From Novipirellula herctigrandis (lineage in GTDB: Bacteria; Planctomycetota; Planctomycetia; Pirellulales; Pirellulaceae): a stretch of 64,000 nucleotides of DNA. Below are positions 1 to 9,277 of the stretch, piece by piece. The stretch covers positions 2,097,912 through 2,161,911 of the forward strand of contig SJPJ01000001.1 of assembly GCA_007859835.1 (NCBI GenBank), written 5' to 3'. Within the stretch, counting starts at the first letter, position 1. Each line of letters begins with the position of its first letter. Below the pieces are notes generated by a model. That model ran no database searches, was not told the DNA's origin, and saw only the letters and a program-made list of their open reading frames with translations. A program made the translations under genes and the position numbers.

Positions 1-1405
1 GCTTATCCCAGGCGAGTTTCCAATCCCCTCTGCGGACTGCACGATTGGTCGCCCAGTGCCAGTAAAGGTAATGGTGAGGCTGACGCTGTTGTCCTTTCAG
101 CGTTGGCAACAGCGATTTACCGTCCAGCGGAATCGTCTGCTCTCCGAACGCCGGATGTTCGTCTGGGTAGTCGGCACCAGCGATATCTAGAAAAGTGGGA
201 AGCAAGTCAATGATGTGTCCGACCTGTTCGCAGCGGGATCCGGGTTTGATGGAAGCCGGCCAACGAGCAAGCAGCGGCGTCGCAATGCCACCCTCGTGAC
301 AATACTGTTTGTAACGCCGAAAGGGAGTGTTCGATGCAGTGGCCCAACCAGGACCGACGTGGGAATAAAAGTCCTTGGGACCGGGTACTTGTTTCGGGTC
401 GTTGCCGCCAGGAGTTTCGGCGCAGCCACCGTTGTCGGCAAGGAACAGAACAAGCGTGTTGTCAGCGACACCAACTTCATCAAGCGTGTCGAGCAGACGA
501 CCGATGTTTTGATCGACCGAGTCAATCATAGCCGCGTAGACTTCCATACGAAGTTGCTGCCAATTCTCGTCAATCTTCTTGGCATCTTCCCAAGCCTGGG
601 CGCGGTCGTCACGCTCGACGACTTCCCAATTTTCGTCGATCAGACCAAGTTCCTTCTGCCGGGCGAGTCGTTTCTGGCGCAAGACATCCCAACCCTCCGC
701 ATACTTGCCTTTGTATTTCGCGATGTCTTTGGGCTTCGCGTGCAGCGGGTAATGCGGGGCGGTATACGGCAGGTAGTGAAAAAAAGGCTTCTTAGAAGCA
801 ACGTGAGCCTTGACCGTTTTGATCGCATGATCGGTGAAGGCATCCGTGGTGTAGTAGTCGTCGGGAAAGTCGTCGTAACGGAGACTGCGGTCGTTATGAC
901 CAAAGGCCCGAACGTTGCCGCCTTTGAATTCGGGGTCTGGTGTTTTGGGATTAAAGAAATTGCAACATCCGTCCCAAAGTCCATACGCCTCATCGAAGCC
1001 CCGTTCGTAAGGGCGAGTTCCCACAGCCTTTCCGTTGTGCCATTTGCCAGACAAACCGGTGGCATAGCCAGCGTGCCTCATCGCTTCACCGAGCGTGAGC
1101 ATGTTTTTTGTGATCAGTGCATCCTGCCCGCGTCCTCCGTTACGAGGATACAACCCCGTCAGCAGGGATGCCCGCGTCGTCGTGCATTTGGCGTTGTTAT
1201 AAAACTGAGTGAACAACATCCCGTCCGTGGCGAGACGGTCGATGTTGGGCGTGTCGATTTCCGAGCCATAACATCCGATGTCGGACCAACCCATGTCATC
1301 GACCATGATCACGATAATATTAGGATGCGACTCCTGTGCAGTTGCCGAAACGATCGGAAGCAGTGCAACTAGCCAGACAATGCAGAGGCGGGTCAATAGG
1401 GGCAT
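1..1405 (-). CDS. Secreted sulfatase (arylsulfatase family S1), 3' end outside window
   Basis: The minus-strand frame starts at ATG 1405 and stays open to the window edge, giving 468 visible residues; the C-terminus is missing. A signal peptide (about residues 1-23, ending SATAQ) precedes a classic sulfatase core: metal-binding VDDMGW (residues 35-40), TPNIDRLA, the SGKWH motif and LADNGG. The active-site motif reads C74-T-T-T-R78 followed by ASLLTG, so the usual Pro of C-x-P-x-R is Thr; the Cys that becomes formylglycine is kept. The family hydrolyses sulfate esters, here probably on algal polysaccharide in the periplasm. It lies downstream of glycosidase genes on the same strand, as in a polysaccharide-utilisation cluster. 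Substrate cannot be told from sequence. Confidence 0.9.
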   Translation of the reverse strand, partial: MPLLTRLCIVWLVALLPIVSATAQESHPNIIVIMVDDMGWSDIGCYGSEIDTPNIDRLATDGMLFTQFYNNAKCTTTRASLLTGLYPRNGGRGQDALITKNMLTLGEAMRHAGYATGLSGKWHNGKAVGTRPYERGFDEAYGLWDGCCNFFNPKTPDPEFKGGNVRAFGHNDRSLRYDDFPDDYYTTDAFTDHAIKTVKAHVASKKPFFHYLPYTAPHYPLHAKPKDIAKYKGKYAEGWDVLRQKRLARQKELGLIDENWEVVERDDRAQAWEDAKKIDENWQQLRMEVYAAMIDSVDQNIGRLLDTLDEVGVADNTLVLFLADNGGCAETPGGNDPKQVPGPKDFYSHVGPGWATASNTPFRRYKQYCHEGGIATPLLARWPASIKPGSRCEQVGHIIDLLPTFLDIAGADYPDEHPAFGEQTIPLDGKSLLPTLKGQQRQPHHYLYWHWATNRAVRRGDWKLAWDK

Positions 1406-1748
1406 GTCAGAATTTCGATCAGGTAGGATGTAGGCTTTGTCCAGATTTATAGTTTGGGTACGCCGTAGTGGACGAAGCAACGAGTCCCTGCCGCAATAGC
1501 AACTACGGTGGACTCGCAGCCTCGCCCACTACCCTAAAAACAAATTTGGACGGAGCAGTAGGTCTCGAATCACCAGTATACACATCCGCGTCTTCAAAGG
1601 TGGCCTGCAAAACATGCGAAGGACTCCCTCTCGTATCCATCTCGTTAATACAATAACAGCAACGGCATAGATCACTCAGCCTGCATCGCTTGATGCGGGC
1701 GAAAGACACAATCGTGCAAACATTCGCGAAAGGCCCAAAGAGCATCGG
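1406..1748. other. Intergenic stretch with large hairpin element, no gene
   Basis: Short open frames here show no protein-like character. The only clear structure is the long inverted repeat at 1465-1532. The stretch separates the sulfatase from the truncated carbohydrate-binding frame and may be the scar of the event that truncated that frame. Confidence 0.5.
1465..1532. repeat. 23-bp imperfect inverted repeat (REP/MITE-like hairpin)
   Basis: The left arm 1465-1487 and right arm 1510-1532 are reverse complements at 19 of 23 positions, with a 22-nt spacer that itself can fold (CCG...CGG). There is no T-tract, so it is unlikely to be a simple terminator. It resembles dispersed palindromic elements common between genes in Pirellulaceae; the copy number could not be checked here and I saw no second copy in this window. 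Confidence 0.6.
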
Positions 1749-2207
1749 CTAGGCGTCGGCCCTCATTCGTTCAGTACACGAAACACCAAGCTCTCCGGGA
1801 AAGACCCAACTTCGCCATGTCCAATTATCCTGCGATTGCGTTCCGAATTTGAGAAAGTTGTCAACATCAGGAAGGTCAGGCATCTTCTCACCTGAAGCGA
1901 AGCGAAAGAACATATCGTTGTCTTGGTCTCTCGCTTTCACCGTTGGATACTGTCGCGTACGCCACATCACACGATAAACGCCCGGCGTGGTAATGTGGAA
2001 ACGATACGTCAAGATCCCTTTGACCTGTTGCGGAGCGAGATGAAGGCCCATTTGTGGGCTGCCTTCCCATTGGATGTAGCCCAAACCGGTCAAATCAGGC
2101 AGTCGATTCTTGACACCCCAACCGCGTGGCAACGTTGCGTTCTCGGCTTCGATAACGACGTAGCCATCCTGCTCCTGAAACACGCGATCCGGCGCCGGCA
2201 CGGTCAA
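1749..2207 (-). CDS. Carbohydrate-binding C-terminal fragment, probably split from the upstream glycosidase
   Basis: A 152-residue frame that begins with a TTG overlapping the TGA of the preceding glycosidase (TTGA, 4 bp). It reads EQDGYVVIEAEN, then LPDLTGLGYIQWEG and YRFHITTPGVYRVMWRTR, the pattern of a secreted beta-sandwich carbohydrate-binding domain that usually forms the C-terminus of DUF5060-type proteins. It has no signal peptide, so as a separate protein it could not reach the periplasm. The end (after FGTQSQDNWTWRSW) is abrupt and turns into unrelated sequence, so the domain also looks truncated at its C-terminus. Either a -1 frameshift or a sequencing error separates it from 2204-3862; translational coupling is the alternative. 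Confidence 0.55.
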   Translation of the reverse strand: MTVPAPDRVFQEQDGYVVIEAENATLPRGWGVKNRLPDLTGLGYIQWEGSPQMGLHLAPQQVKGILTYRFHITTPGVYRVMWRTRQYPTVKARDQDNDMFFRFASGEKMPDLPDVDNFLKFGTQSQDNWTWRSWVFPGELGVSCTERMRADA

Positions 2208-3862
2208 CGGTTCTGCTTTTCGTCAAACGCGCTGTCTTCTGGATTAGGCTGAACTTGTACAATTAAAATCGCAAAGCGGTCACCGTCGGGTTTGTCAAAC
2301 CCGGGCCAACCCGAATTGGTTTCAACGATCGGCTCACTAAACGTCCCAGTAAAGGGATCGAACCAAGTTCCGATCATCTTTCGGCCGTTGTTCTTCTTGG
2401 GCAACTTAATGCCGATACTGACATTCTCTTTAGGCACATAATAGATGAACAAATCATCGTTGTTGTGCATGCAAAATCCGCTATTGCTATGCTTCTGCTC
2501 TGCCCTTAATCGGCCCATGTCATATCTTTCAACCAGTGAGCGCAGATGGCGATAGTAGTCCAACCGCGGACGGTTCGCAGGATCCAATTCCTGGATGTTT
2601 GGAATGATCACGTTCCAGGCCGCGTCTTGCCAATAATGGGTCGGATAAGTCCCGGCAAAGACACATTGATATGCCCGTTCGAGACATACTTCGGGAGATA
2701 TGTAACAACCGGTGAAGACAGCGTAAGGCCCCTCTTCGTAACCGCCATGTTCGATATTCAGGACAGGCATGGTCGGTGATTCTGCACGGATCTTTTGCAT
2801 TCGGCTGTATAGCTCCGAACTCCAAATTTGAACCGACATGAAATCGACTTTTTCCGGGAACCTCTTGCAGTAACCCCAATCGTGGACGCTAACTAAGCGA
2901 TGATGCGAATCGAGCTTGCGTAAACGTTCAATACGTTGGCTGATGTAATTCACGTCGTTGTGCCCGTAACCCAACGCCTCTTTGGAAATATCCCAGATCA
3001 GATTCGGATAAGCCTGATAGCGACGCACGACATAATCGAAGTAGCGATTGTCCTCGTCGGAGTTTGCTTTGGGCCAACTTACATTCTTGTTCCAAACGTA
3101 GATCATCAGATGAGCTGCGATCTCACGTTCATCAAGATATTCGATCACGCGATCGAGTCGCTTGAAGTATTCGATGTTCAACTGCGAATGGTCGGGATCG
3201 CTGTTCGTGCCTGCAAAAGGAAACACCTTCGGACTGCCGTATTCATACTCGGTCGGCAACGCCTCATCCTTTGGCCAATCGACGTCGTCCGCGAACACGT
3301 TCATCACGACTTGATTGAATCCACCATCCGCCACCGTATCAACCAGCATTCGCGTCTTGGGAATATCACCGGCATTTTCCGAATCGAGTGCAAACAACCA
3401 ATCCAACTCAAACGCGATCGGATAATACGAGTCACCATTCTCATATCGAAACTCGCGCGGCGAAGCCGGATCGATCACAACCGCCCCGCGACGCCCGGCG
3501 CGAGCAGACTCAACAATAAAGACACCTTTTTTTCCATTCAAATCTGGCTGCGTCGAGCGTGTCACATAACTCCAGCGTCCCGTTTTCGACGGTGTGAAAC
3601 GAATCAAGTAATCATGATCGCCGTTGTAAAAACCGGGGACTTCGATTTGCTTTCCTGTGTCGTCCTGCAACAGTGCCGAAAACTCAGCATCGACCGGTTG
3701 AGCAGAAAGACTCTTGGCTTGAAAACAAATGTCGATCGTGTCCCATTGCCGCGCAACCGTCTCGACTTCCGCATTGTGATTGACTTGATCTGCCGCGATG
3801 CAGGGCAACAGGATTGCACTCGCGGTCAATAGGATCGTGATAAATGCAAAGAGTCGTTTCAT
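2204..3862 (-). CDS. Secreted DUF5060/DUF4038-type glycoside hydrolase
   Basis: 552 residues with a signal peptide (MKRLFAFITILL...CIAA). The N-terminal about 100 residues match the DUF5060 beta-sandwich (ARQWDTIDICFQ, VPGFYNGDHDYLIRFTP, GRWSYVTRS). The body is a TIM-barrel glycosidase: YYPIAFELDWLFAL, LIWDISKEALG (likely acid/base Glu) and MPVLNIEHGGYE (likely nucleophile Glu). The C-terminal strand domain contains GTWFDPFTG. The family includes GH140-like apiosidases and uncharacterised relatives; the substrate is unknown. It stands in the same orientation as the fucosidase and sulfatase, which argues for degradation of a sulfated, fucosylated glycan. The C-terminal binding module appears to be lost to a frameshift (see 1749-2207). 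Confidence 0.8.
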   Translation of the reverse strand: MKRLFAFITILLTASAILLPCIAADQVNHNAEVETVARQWDTIDICFQAKSLSAQPVDAEFSALLQDDTGKQIEVPGFYNGDHDYLIRFTPSKTGRWSYVTRSTQPDLNGKKGVFIVESARAGRRGAVVIDPASPREFRYENGDSYYPIAFELDWLFALDSENAGDIPKTRMLVDTVADGGFNQVVMNVFADDVDWPKDEALPTEYEYGSPKVFPFAGTNSDPDHSQLNIEYFKRLDRVIEYLDEREIAAHLMIYVWNKNVSWPKANSDEDNRYFDYVVRRYQAYPNLIWDISKEALGYGHNDVNYISQRIERLRKLDSHHRLVSVHDWGYCKRFPEKVDFMSVQIWSSELYSRMQKIRAESPTMPVLNIEHGGYEEGPYAVFTGCYISPEVCLERAYQCVFAGTYPTHYWQDAAWNVIIPNIQELDPANRPRLDYYRHLRSLVERYDMGRLRAEQKHSNSGFCMHNNDDLFIYYVPKENVSIGIKLPKKNNGRKMIGTWFDPFTGTFSEPIVETNSGWPGFDKPDGDRFAILIVQVQPNPEDSAFDEKQNR

Positions 3863-4072
3863 GAGTACGATTGCCTTTCGATGATTACGGAGTGGGTATC
3901 TGCCATGTCGGCTAGCGATACAAAGCCAACGGGGCGAAAGCCTTGTCTTGAAGAACGGCTACTGAGCTTCCCACTTAGGATCAAGCGAACAGTCAGTTTG
4001 GGACTTATAGGATTCACCATGGCGTAGGGCCAGTTCCTAACAAAAATGCGAAACTCATTTGCCGTTTGATAC

Positions 4073-5623
4073 TTAGCGGTCTAGCTTCGGCAACTCGCCC
4101 CTGAATTGGATCTTTACGGGGTAAGCCAAGTCGTATCCCGGTTTGGTGGGCATCGTGATGTGTAGCCCGTTGTTGTCTTGGCTCCACTGTAGTTCTTCGT
4201 CGACGCCCAATAGACGCACCGATTTAATATTGCTTGTTTCAGACTTGTCTGCCTTAAGACTGATTAGTGTGAAAGTCTCGCCGGGCCAGTCCAAAGCTGT
4301 AGCGTAAAGGGTCGTGTTATCCTTGCTGCGTGTGTAACGGACTTTGATCTCTCGGCGATCGAGACCGTCGCGGTAGATAGAGAACGGTCGGGTGGCGTAG
4401 ATAGCCTCGCCGTTCACTTTGAGCCATTTGCCCATCCCCAGCAACCGATTCATGTATTCGGGAGCGACTGTGCCGTCAGCCCGCGGGCCGAAGTTAAGCA
4501 TCAGCACGCCGTTCTTACTGACAACGTCGACCAGCGTTTCGATTAGGTAGTCGAGGCTGTGATACTCGTCATCGGACGCATAGCCCCACGAGTGGACGCT
4601 GATTGATGTGTCGGTCTGCCAAACGTTCGATTGGATGCTGCCCATCCGGCCTCGCTCAATGTCGCGAACGACACAATTCGGCGGGTCGTCGTGGTCCTTG
4701 GAACACATGACGACGCCCGGTGCACCGAACTGGCCTTTCCCTTGCTCCACTGCCCGGTTGTACAAGTACGCTGCAAACTTCGGATGGTAGCCCTCGTCAG
4801 CTAGGCGGCCCGTGTCCCATCCCCAATCGAAGTAGTAAAGGTCGGGCTGAAGCTTATCGACCGCCTCGGTGGTACGCTTCCACCACCGGTCGATGTACGC
4901 GTCATCGACGACGCCGTCGGAGTACAGATCCTTGTACTTCTCGTTACCGGGCAGCTTGCTGTAGTTGGAGTGGTAGAACTTGAAGAAGGTCGCATTCCAC
5001 GCCATGTGGTTTGAGACGCCGAACTTCAGGCCCCGCTTGGTCATCGCCTCCTTCACCTCGCGGCATAGGTCGCGTTTCGGGCCCTTGTCAACCGAATCCC
5101 ACTCGGTGTGCTCTGAATCGTACAGCGAGAAGCTATCGTGGTGTTGAGCCATCATACAGAAGAACTTGGCTCCTGAGTCGACCGCCATATGTGCCCACTC
5201 CTCGGCGTCGAAATTCTCAGCCTTCCACTGATCGGCGAAGTCGTGGTATCCGAACCTCTCGGGTCCACCATACGATTCCAAGTGGTGCTTCGCCTGTTTA
5301 AGGCCACGCGAGTCGTAGAAGTCGTTGATAATCGTGTTGGGGTCGTTCTTCTTAGGACGAACATCGGGCCCCTTCTCGATGCTGTGCATCCCCCGGCCAT
5401 ACCACTCCGCAGGGAATCCATCGCCTCGATACGCGGGAACCGAATAGATGCCCCAGTGCGGCCAGATGCCGAACTTGGCGTCCTGATACCACTCGGGCAC
5501 TTCGTAATTGCCGCGGATCAAATTCCAATCCGGCTGGTAATCTTCAGCCACGCACGGTGTAAACGAGAATGCAAAAACAACAAGGGAAAGCAGTTGAATC
5601 TTGATGGGTGAATAAAGTGTCAT
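4073..5623 (-). CDS. Secreted alpha-L-fucosidase, GH29
   Basis: GH29 core: WYQDAKFGIWPHWGIYSVPAY, HDFADQWKAENFDAEEWA, SGAKFFCMMAQHHDSFSLYDS and DLYYFDWGWD, where the Asp after YF is the expected nucleophile. It hydrolyses terminal alpha-L-fucose. I prefer ATG 5623, which gives a clean signal peptide (MTLYSPIKIQLLSLVVFAFSFTPCVA); the frame continues upstream to a TTG at 5701, with another ATG at 5671, but this adds a second hydrophobic stretch. The C-terminal beta domain (about the last 110 residues) is typical. The gene lies 81 bp downstream of the giant fusion and is probably cotranscribed with it. Confidence 0.88.
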   Translation of the reverse strand: MTLYSPIKIQLLSLVVFAFSFTPCVAEDYQPDWNLIRGNYEVPEWYQDAKFGIWPHWGIYSVPAYRGDGFPAEWYGRGMHSIEKGPDVRPKKNDPNTIINDFYDSRGLKQAKHHLESYGGPERFGYHDFADQWKAENFDAEEWAHMAVDSGAKFFCMMAQHHDSFSLYDSEHTEWDSVDKGPKRDLCREVKEAMTKRGLKFGVSNHMAWNATFFKFYHSNYSKLPGNEKYKDLYSDGVVDDAYIDRWWKRTTEAVDKLQPDLYYFDWGWDTGRLADEGYHPKFAAYLYNRAVEQGKGQFGAPGVVMCSKDHDDPPNCVVRDIERGRMGSIQSNVWQTDTSISVHSWGYASDDEYHSLDYLIETLVDVVSKNGVLMLNFGPRADGTVAPEYMNRLLGMGKWLKVNGEAIYATRPFSIYRDGLDRREIKVRYTRSKDNTTLYATALDWPGETFTLISLKADKSETSNIKSVRLLGVDEELQWSQDNNGLHITMPTKPGYDLAYPVKIQFRGELPKLDR

Positions 5624-5704
5624 GCTGAATAAAAGTTCGAGGCAAATAAAGATCATGCCGACGATCGACATGATAGCGGGAGGGCTCTTTGGCACGCCCA
5701 AATC

Positions 5705-8700
5705 TCAGGGGCGGATGGGAGCGATACGGTAGCGGGCAGTGGTTCCCTTAACGTCACAATTGAGCAGTTCGACGATTCCATTGCGATGGTTCAACTTCTG
5801 GCCAGACCGAACCAATTCGGTATCGGTCGGTTTCAACATTTCAAAACGGACGCCTTTGCCACCAAGTTTCAAGCTGACCGAATGACGATCCATCTGGATG
5901 TCCGTCTTTTTCTCACCATCAAAGACCAGCATGGGGTAATCGATTCGCAGTTGTGATACGCCAGCGCCCTGGACACTGTTTTCCACCAGCACCTCATCGG
6001 GTGTGACCGTGAAAGTTTCGCTGGCCGTAACCGTACGATCCGCATTTGTATTTGCATTCGAGTCGACCGACTCGCACGTGAATCCGGCCAGCCAACAACG
6101 TTTTGAATTGACAAGATCCGCTGGGATGAAAGTATAGACATCGATCGTTCCATCCGCAGAAGCCTGAGCCGTCCCCATCGGTTTGCGTCCCTGATGAATC
6201 AAGGGATGATAGAAGCTTCGACGTGCGACGTCCCCCGTCAACTCCGTCATGCCGCGACTCAAGACCGCATCCGTTTTGTTCGGGGTCAGGCCGCACAGAA
6301 CTTGCCACCTTTCATCGTCACGGAACCCGCTTACCGCACCGACGGCGTATTGCTGGTTTGGTTTGAGTCCCGAAATCGTCGTCTTAAGCTCGCAGCCCGA
6401 ATTCATTCCCGTTCGGCTTTGGACTTCGTAGATGTCGTGGCCATTGAATGTTCTTTGAAACCATTTGCCGATCTCAGCCGCACCGGTCGAATACCAGGAA
6501 GCGGTGCCGTTTAGGGCAACCGTATTCGCCTGCGTCACGCCAACGAAAGTACCGGAGGCGTTCTGATCAAGCCGGTAGCTCACCTTAAAACGCACTTGGT
6601 CAACTGTAGCATCGAGAACCTCGACGGTTGGCTCTTGCCCAGTCAGTTCCGCCAATTTGATCCAATCGCCATCCGCACTCTTCCAGGCGGGTCCGACCGC
6701 AAAAAGCTGATCCTTGCCGCTATAAAATGCCGCACATCCATCGGACGGTCCGAGCTGTGGGTTGCCATCCTTTAGGTGAATCCGCAACAGGCCGGTTGGA
6801 TTGTATTTCTGGTCGCCGCTAATGTCATATTCCAAGTAGGTGCCACCAGCATTGGCGAAGACCTTGTGGAAGTTTGGGATCTCAAAAACGAATCCGCCAA
6901 CATCCGCGGGACAAGGTTTCTCTGCGATCCCATCCTCTGCGAACTGCCACGCCTGAGCCAGCATCGAACAGGCCAACATGTTGTAGCAAGTATGGACAGA
7001 ATAGGTTTCGTATCCATGCTTGGCCTGGATGGGGTAACGGTTCTTGACGATATAGCCCGAGCCATCGGGACGAATCCAATTCTTAATGGAGGATAACGAA
7101 AGTCGCGCGGCCCGTTTGAAGGCCCCCGCCTCGGTCACGCGTCCGACCTTTGCGTAGGCCGACGCATAGATTTCAAAGATCACCGCCTGCTCGGCCTCAT
7201 TCCAGACATGCTGACTACTGCGGTATCCGGTCGGCAATTCACCGAAGGGCGATTGCATGAACAGAGACGTCCAAGCACCGCGCCATAGAATATCGCGGTA
7301 CGTGGTGTACGCGAACGAACGATATCCTCGCTGCAGCATCCCCGCCAAATAGTGCCGGGAAAACAAATCATACGGCAAGGGATCGCCGTGTTCGCTATAC
7401 ATCCCGAATGATGAAAAATTCGCCAACTGCATCGTCAGGCAATAGTCCACATACCACGGATCAGCAAACCCATGCTGAACCCTTCCCCATTCGCCGGCTA
7501 CATTGACAAGGTTCCAGTTATTGGCAAAGTCCGAACCGTAGGTCTGGTAGAAGCCCCTGTGGTCCGATGGATCAATCGGCTTGCGGTAAACGTTGTAGGC
7601 ACTCTCGGGGACAATCTGGCCAAGACTCGTGCTCCAAGTGTCCTTGCGTTGCTGCGAAGCCGTTTTGTCAAACAACTCAAATGCTAACACGATCGGCCAA
7701 GTGAAAAAGTCACCATGTCCGCCCGCTGCCTTCGCGTTAGCCATATCGTCGAGCGCAACATCCAGGGCCTTCATGCCGCTTTCGACGACATCGTTCGCTA
7801 TCGGATAACCAGCCTTGGCTAGCACGGCAACACTATGCGCATAACAGGGCGTCGTGAAATATTTTTCGACTCCTTCGACGGGGTCAATGATGCGTCCATC
7901 GTCATCCTGATATTGACGCATCACCAAGACTTGCCCTGCGATCACGTCGAGATAATCCTTCCTGGTGAGATTGGTCGGAGTGAAATCCTGACTTGGTTGG
8001 TGCTTTTGGAATTCATTGATCTGCTTGTTCAGCGGGTGGTCGCGAGCGACGAGTTGATCGCTCTTGATTGCCGACGGCGGCAGCATTTCACTTTGTTTGA
8101 GAATCGCGGCTTTGATTTTCGAGGGCGTAATCACACCGTCTCGGACCAGCAGGTAGACCTGACCGCCGGCGGTCAGCAGCGGGCCGACGGCGTACTCTTG
8201 AGTGCTTTGGGGATGCGACGGCCGCGGTTGGGCATCGATTGGCTGCACCCAGCCCAATCGGCCATTGGGATGGATCGCACTGACGAGTGCATTCCAGCCT
8301 CGGATGATTACCGGCAGGTAAGTGGCCTGATCCAAGATCCCTTCGCGCACGCCCCAAGCGTAGCCTGCGGTAAAGAATGCCGTGCCGCTGCTTTCGGGCA
8401 TCGTATAGTGCCAGGGATCATCCAGGTTGGCCCGCCAAAAACCGTCATCTCCCTGACGCGACGCCAGCGACTTTGCCATGCGCCGATACAAATCAACATA
8501 CCGGTCGTAATTCGGAGCGTCCTTTGGCAAATGTTTCAGAACTCTTGGCAACCCGGCAAACACCCAACCGTTGCCCCGTGACCAGAAGATTTTTTTGCCG
8601 TTAGGAGATTCTTGTCCGATGTAAGAAGGATCGCGATAGTAGAGGTCTTCGTTCTCGTCCAGAATTTTATCCGTCACAGTCCAGAACGCATCGTTCAAGT

Positions 8701-9277
8701 AATCCAGATACTTGTCGTCGCCCGTTGCCTTGTTCAACATCGCAAACATTGGAGCCGCATACAGTGCGTCAGCGTATACGCGTTCAATATCCGTTGGATT
8801 GGGCGCATGCCCATACCAAACCTTTCCCACCTCGGGCGCGTATGGCAAGTCCGCACCGAGTCCGTCGATCGTGGGAGTCGTCTTTTTGGGATCGGGGTCA
8901 AGCAGATAGAGTTCTGCCCAGGTCATCGCACAAAACAGTCGGTTGAATCCCGATCTTTCTTCTCCAAGTCGCCATTGGTGTTTCTCGGCCCATTGCCCAG
9001 CCTGATTGAGATATTCAACGTCTCCCGTTGCATGATACGCTTCCATCACGCCGGAATACCAAGTGGCTCGCACCCAATTGCGATCGCTTTCACGATAGGG
9101 GTTATCGACGGTGTATTGATTCGCCCGTTGCATTACCTTCAAAATCTCTGATTCACTAAAGGGGTCAGCGGCGGAAGAAAAACTCGCAGGACATAGCAGA
9201 ACTGCGGCGATCAAGAGACTCCATCTCGCAAGACGCAAGACGCACGTCACGCACCAATTTCCTGACACTAAATACAT
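5705..9277 (-). CDS. Giant secreted fusion: GH105-like unsaturated glycuronyl hydrolase plus second alpha-helical glycosidase-like domain
   Basis: 1190 residues from ATG 9277, preceded by AAGGA at good spacing (the longer TTG start at 9298 is unlikely). After a signal peptide (to about residue 37, FSSAAD) comes a GH88/GH105 (alpha/alpha)6 barrel: NWVRATWYSGVMEAY, RVYADALYAAPMF, FWSRGNGWVFAGLPRVL, SSGTAFFTAGYAWG. This family removes unsaturated uronic acids left by polysaccharide lyases. From about residue 430 a second, unrelated-looking part begins (LTRKDYLDVIAGQVLVMRQ, YAHSVAVLAKAGY, GSDFANNWNLVNVAGEWGR, HTCYNMLACSMLAQAW), another all-helical catalytic-looking domain, perhaps GH154-like, then a beta-rich tail (from about 780). 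The length is about three times that of a normal GH105. The two-domain assignment is inference; the GH105 part is secure. Confidence 0.75.
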   Translation of the reverse strand: MYLVSGNWCVTCVLRLARWSLLIAAVLLCPASFSSAADPFSESEILKVMQRANQYTVDNPYRESDRNWVRATWYSGVMEAYHATGDVEYLNQAGQWAEKHQWRLGEERSGFNRLFCAMTWAELYLLDPDPKKTTPTIDGLGADLPYAPEVGKVWYGHAPNPTDIERVYADALYAAPMFAMLNKATGDDKYLDYLNDAFWTVTDKILDENEDLYYRDPSYIGQESPNGKKIFWSRGNGWVFAGLPRVLKHLPKDAPNYDRYVDLYRRMAKSLASRQGDDGFWRANLDDPWHYTMPESSGTAFFTAGYAWGVREGILDQATYLPVIIRGWNALVSAIHPNGRLGWVQPIDAQPRPSHPQSTQEYAVGPLLTAGGQVYLLVRDGVITPSKIKAAILKQSEMLPPSAIKSDQLVARDHPLNKQINEFQKHQPSQDFTPTNLTRKDYLDVIAGQVLVMRQYQDDDGRIIDPVEGVEKYFTTPCYAHSVAVLAKAGYPIANDVVESGMKALDVALDDMANAKAAGGHGDFFTWPIVLAFELFDKTASQQRKDTWSTSLGQIVPESAYNVYRKPIDPSDHRGFYQTYGSDFANNWNLVNVAGEWGRVQHGFADPWYVDYCLTMQLANFSSFGMYSEHGDPLPYDLFSRHYLAGMLQRGYRSFAYTTYRDILWRGAWTSLFMQSPFGELPTGYRSSQHVWNEAEQAVIFEIYASAYAKVGRVTEAGAFKRAARLSLSSIKNWIRPDGSGYIVKNRYPIQAKHGYETYSVHTCYNMLACSMLAQAWQFAEDGIAEKPCPADVGGFVFEIPNFHKVFANAGGTYLEYDISGDQKYNPTGLLRIHLKDGNPQLGPSDGCAAFYSGKDQLFAVGPAWKSADGDWIKLAELTGQEPTVEVLDATVDQVRFKVSYRLDQNASGTFVGVTQANTVALNGTASWYSTGAAEIGKWFQRTFNGHDIYEVQSRTGMNSGCELKTTISGLKPNQQYAVGAVSGFRDDERWQVLCGLTPNKTDAVLSRGMTELTGDVARRSFYHPLIHQGRKPMGTAQASADGTIDVYTFIPADLVNSKRCWLAGFTCESVDSNANTNADRTVTASETFTVTPDEVLVENSVQGAGVSQLRIDYPMLVFDGEKKTDIQMDRHSVSLKLGGKGVRFEMLKPTDTELVRSGQKLNHRNGIVELLNCDVKGTTARYRIAPIRP

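Noticed and set aside
215..1372. Long plus-strand open frame (385 codons) opposite the sulfatase
   Set aside because: The minus strand encodes a full sulfatase with signal peptide and motifs; the plus frame is an antisense shadow with no family pattern.
2936..3832. 298-codon plus-strand frame opposite the DUF5060 glycosidase
   Set aside because: Antisense shadow of a well-supported gene; composition is not protein-like.
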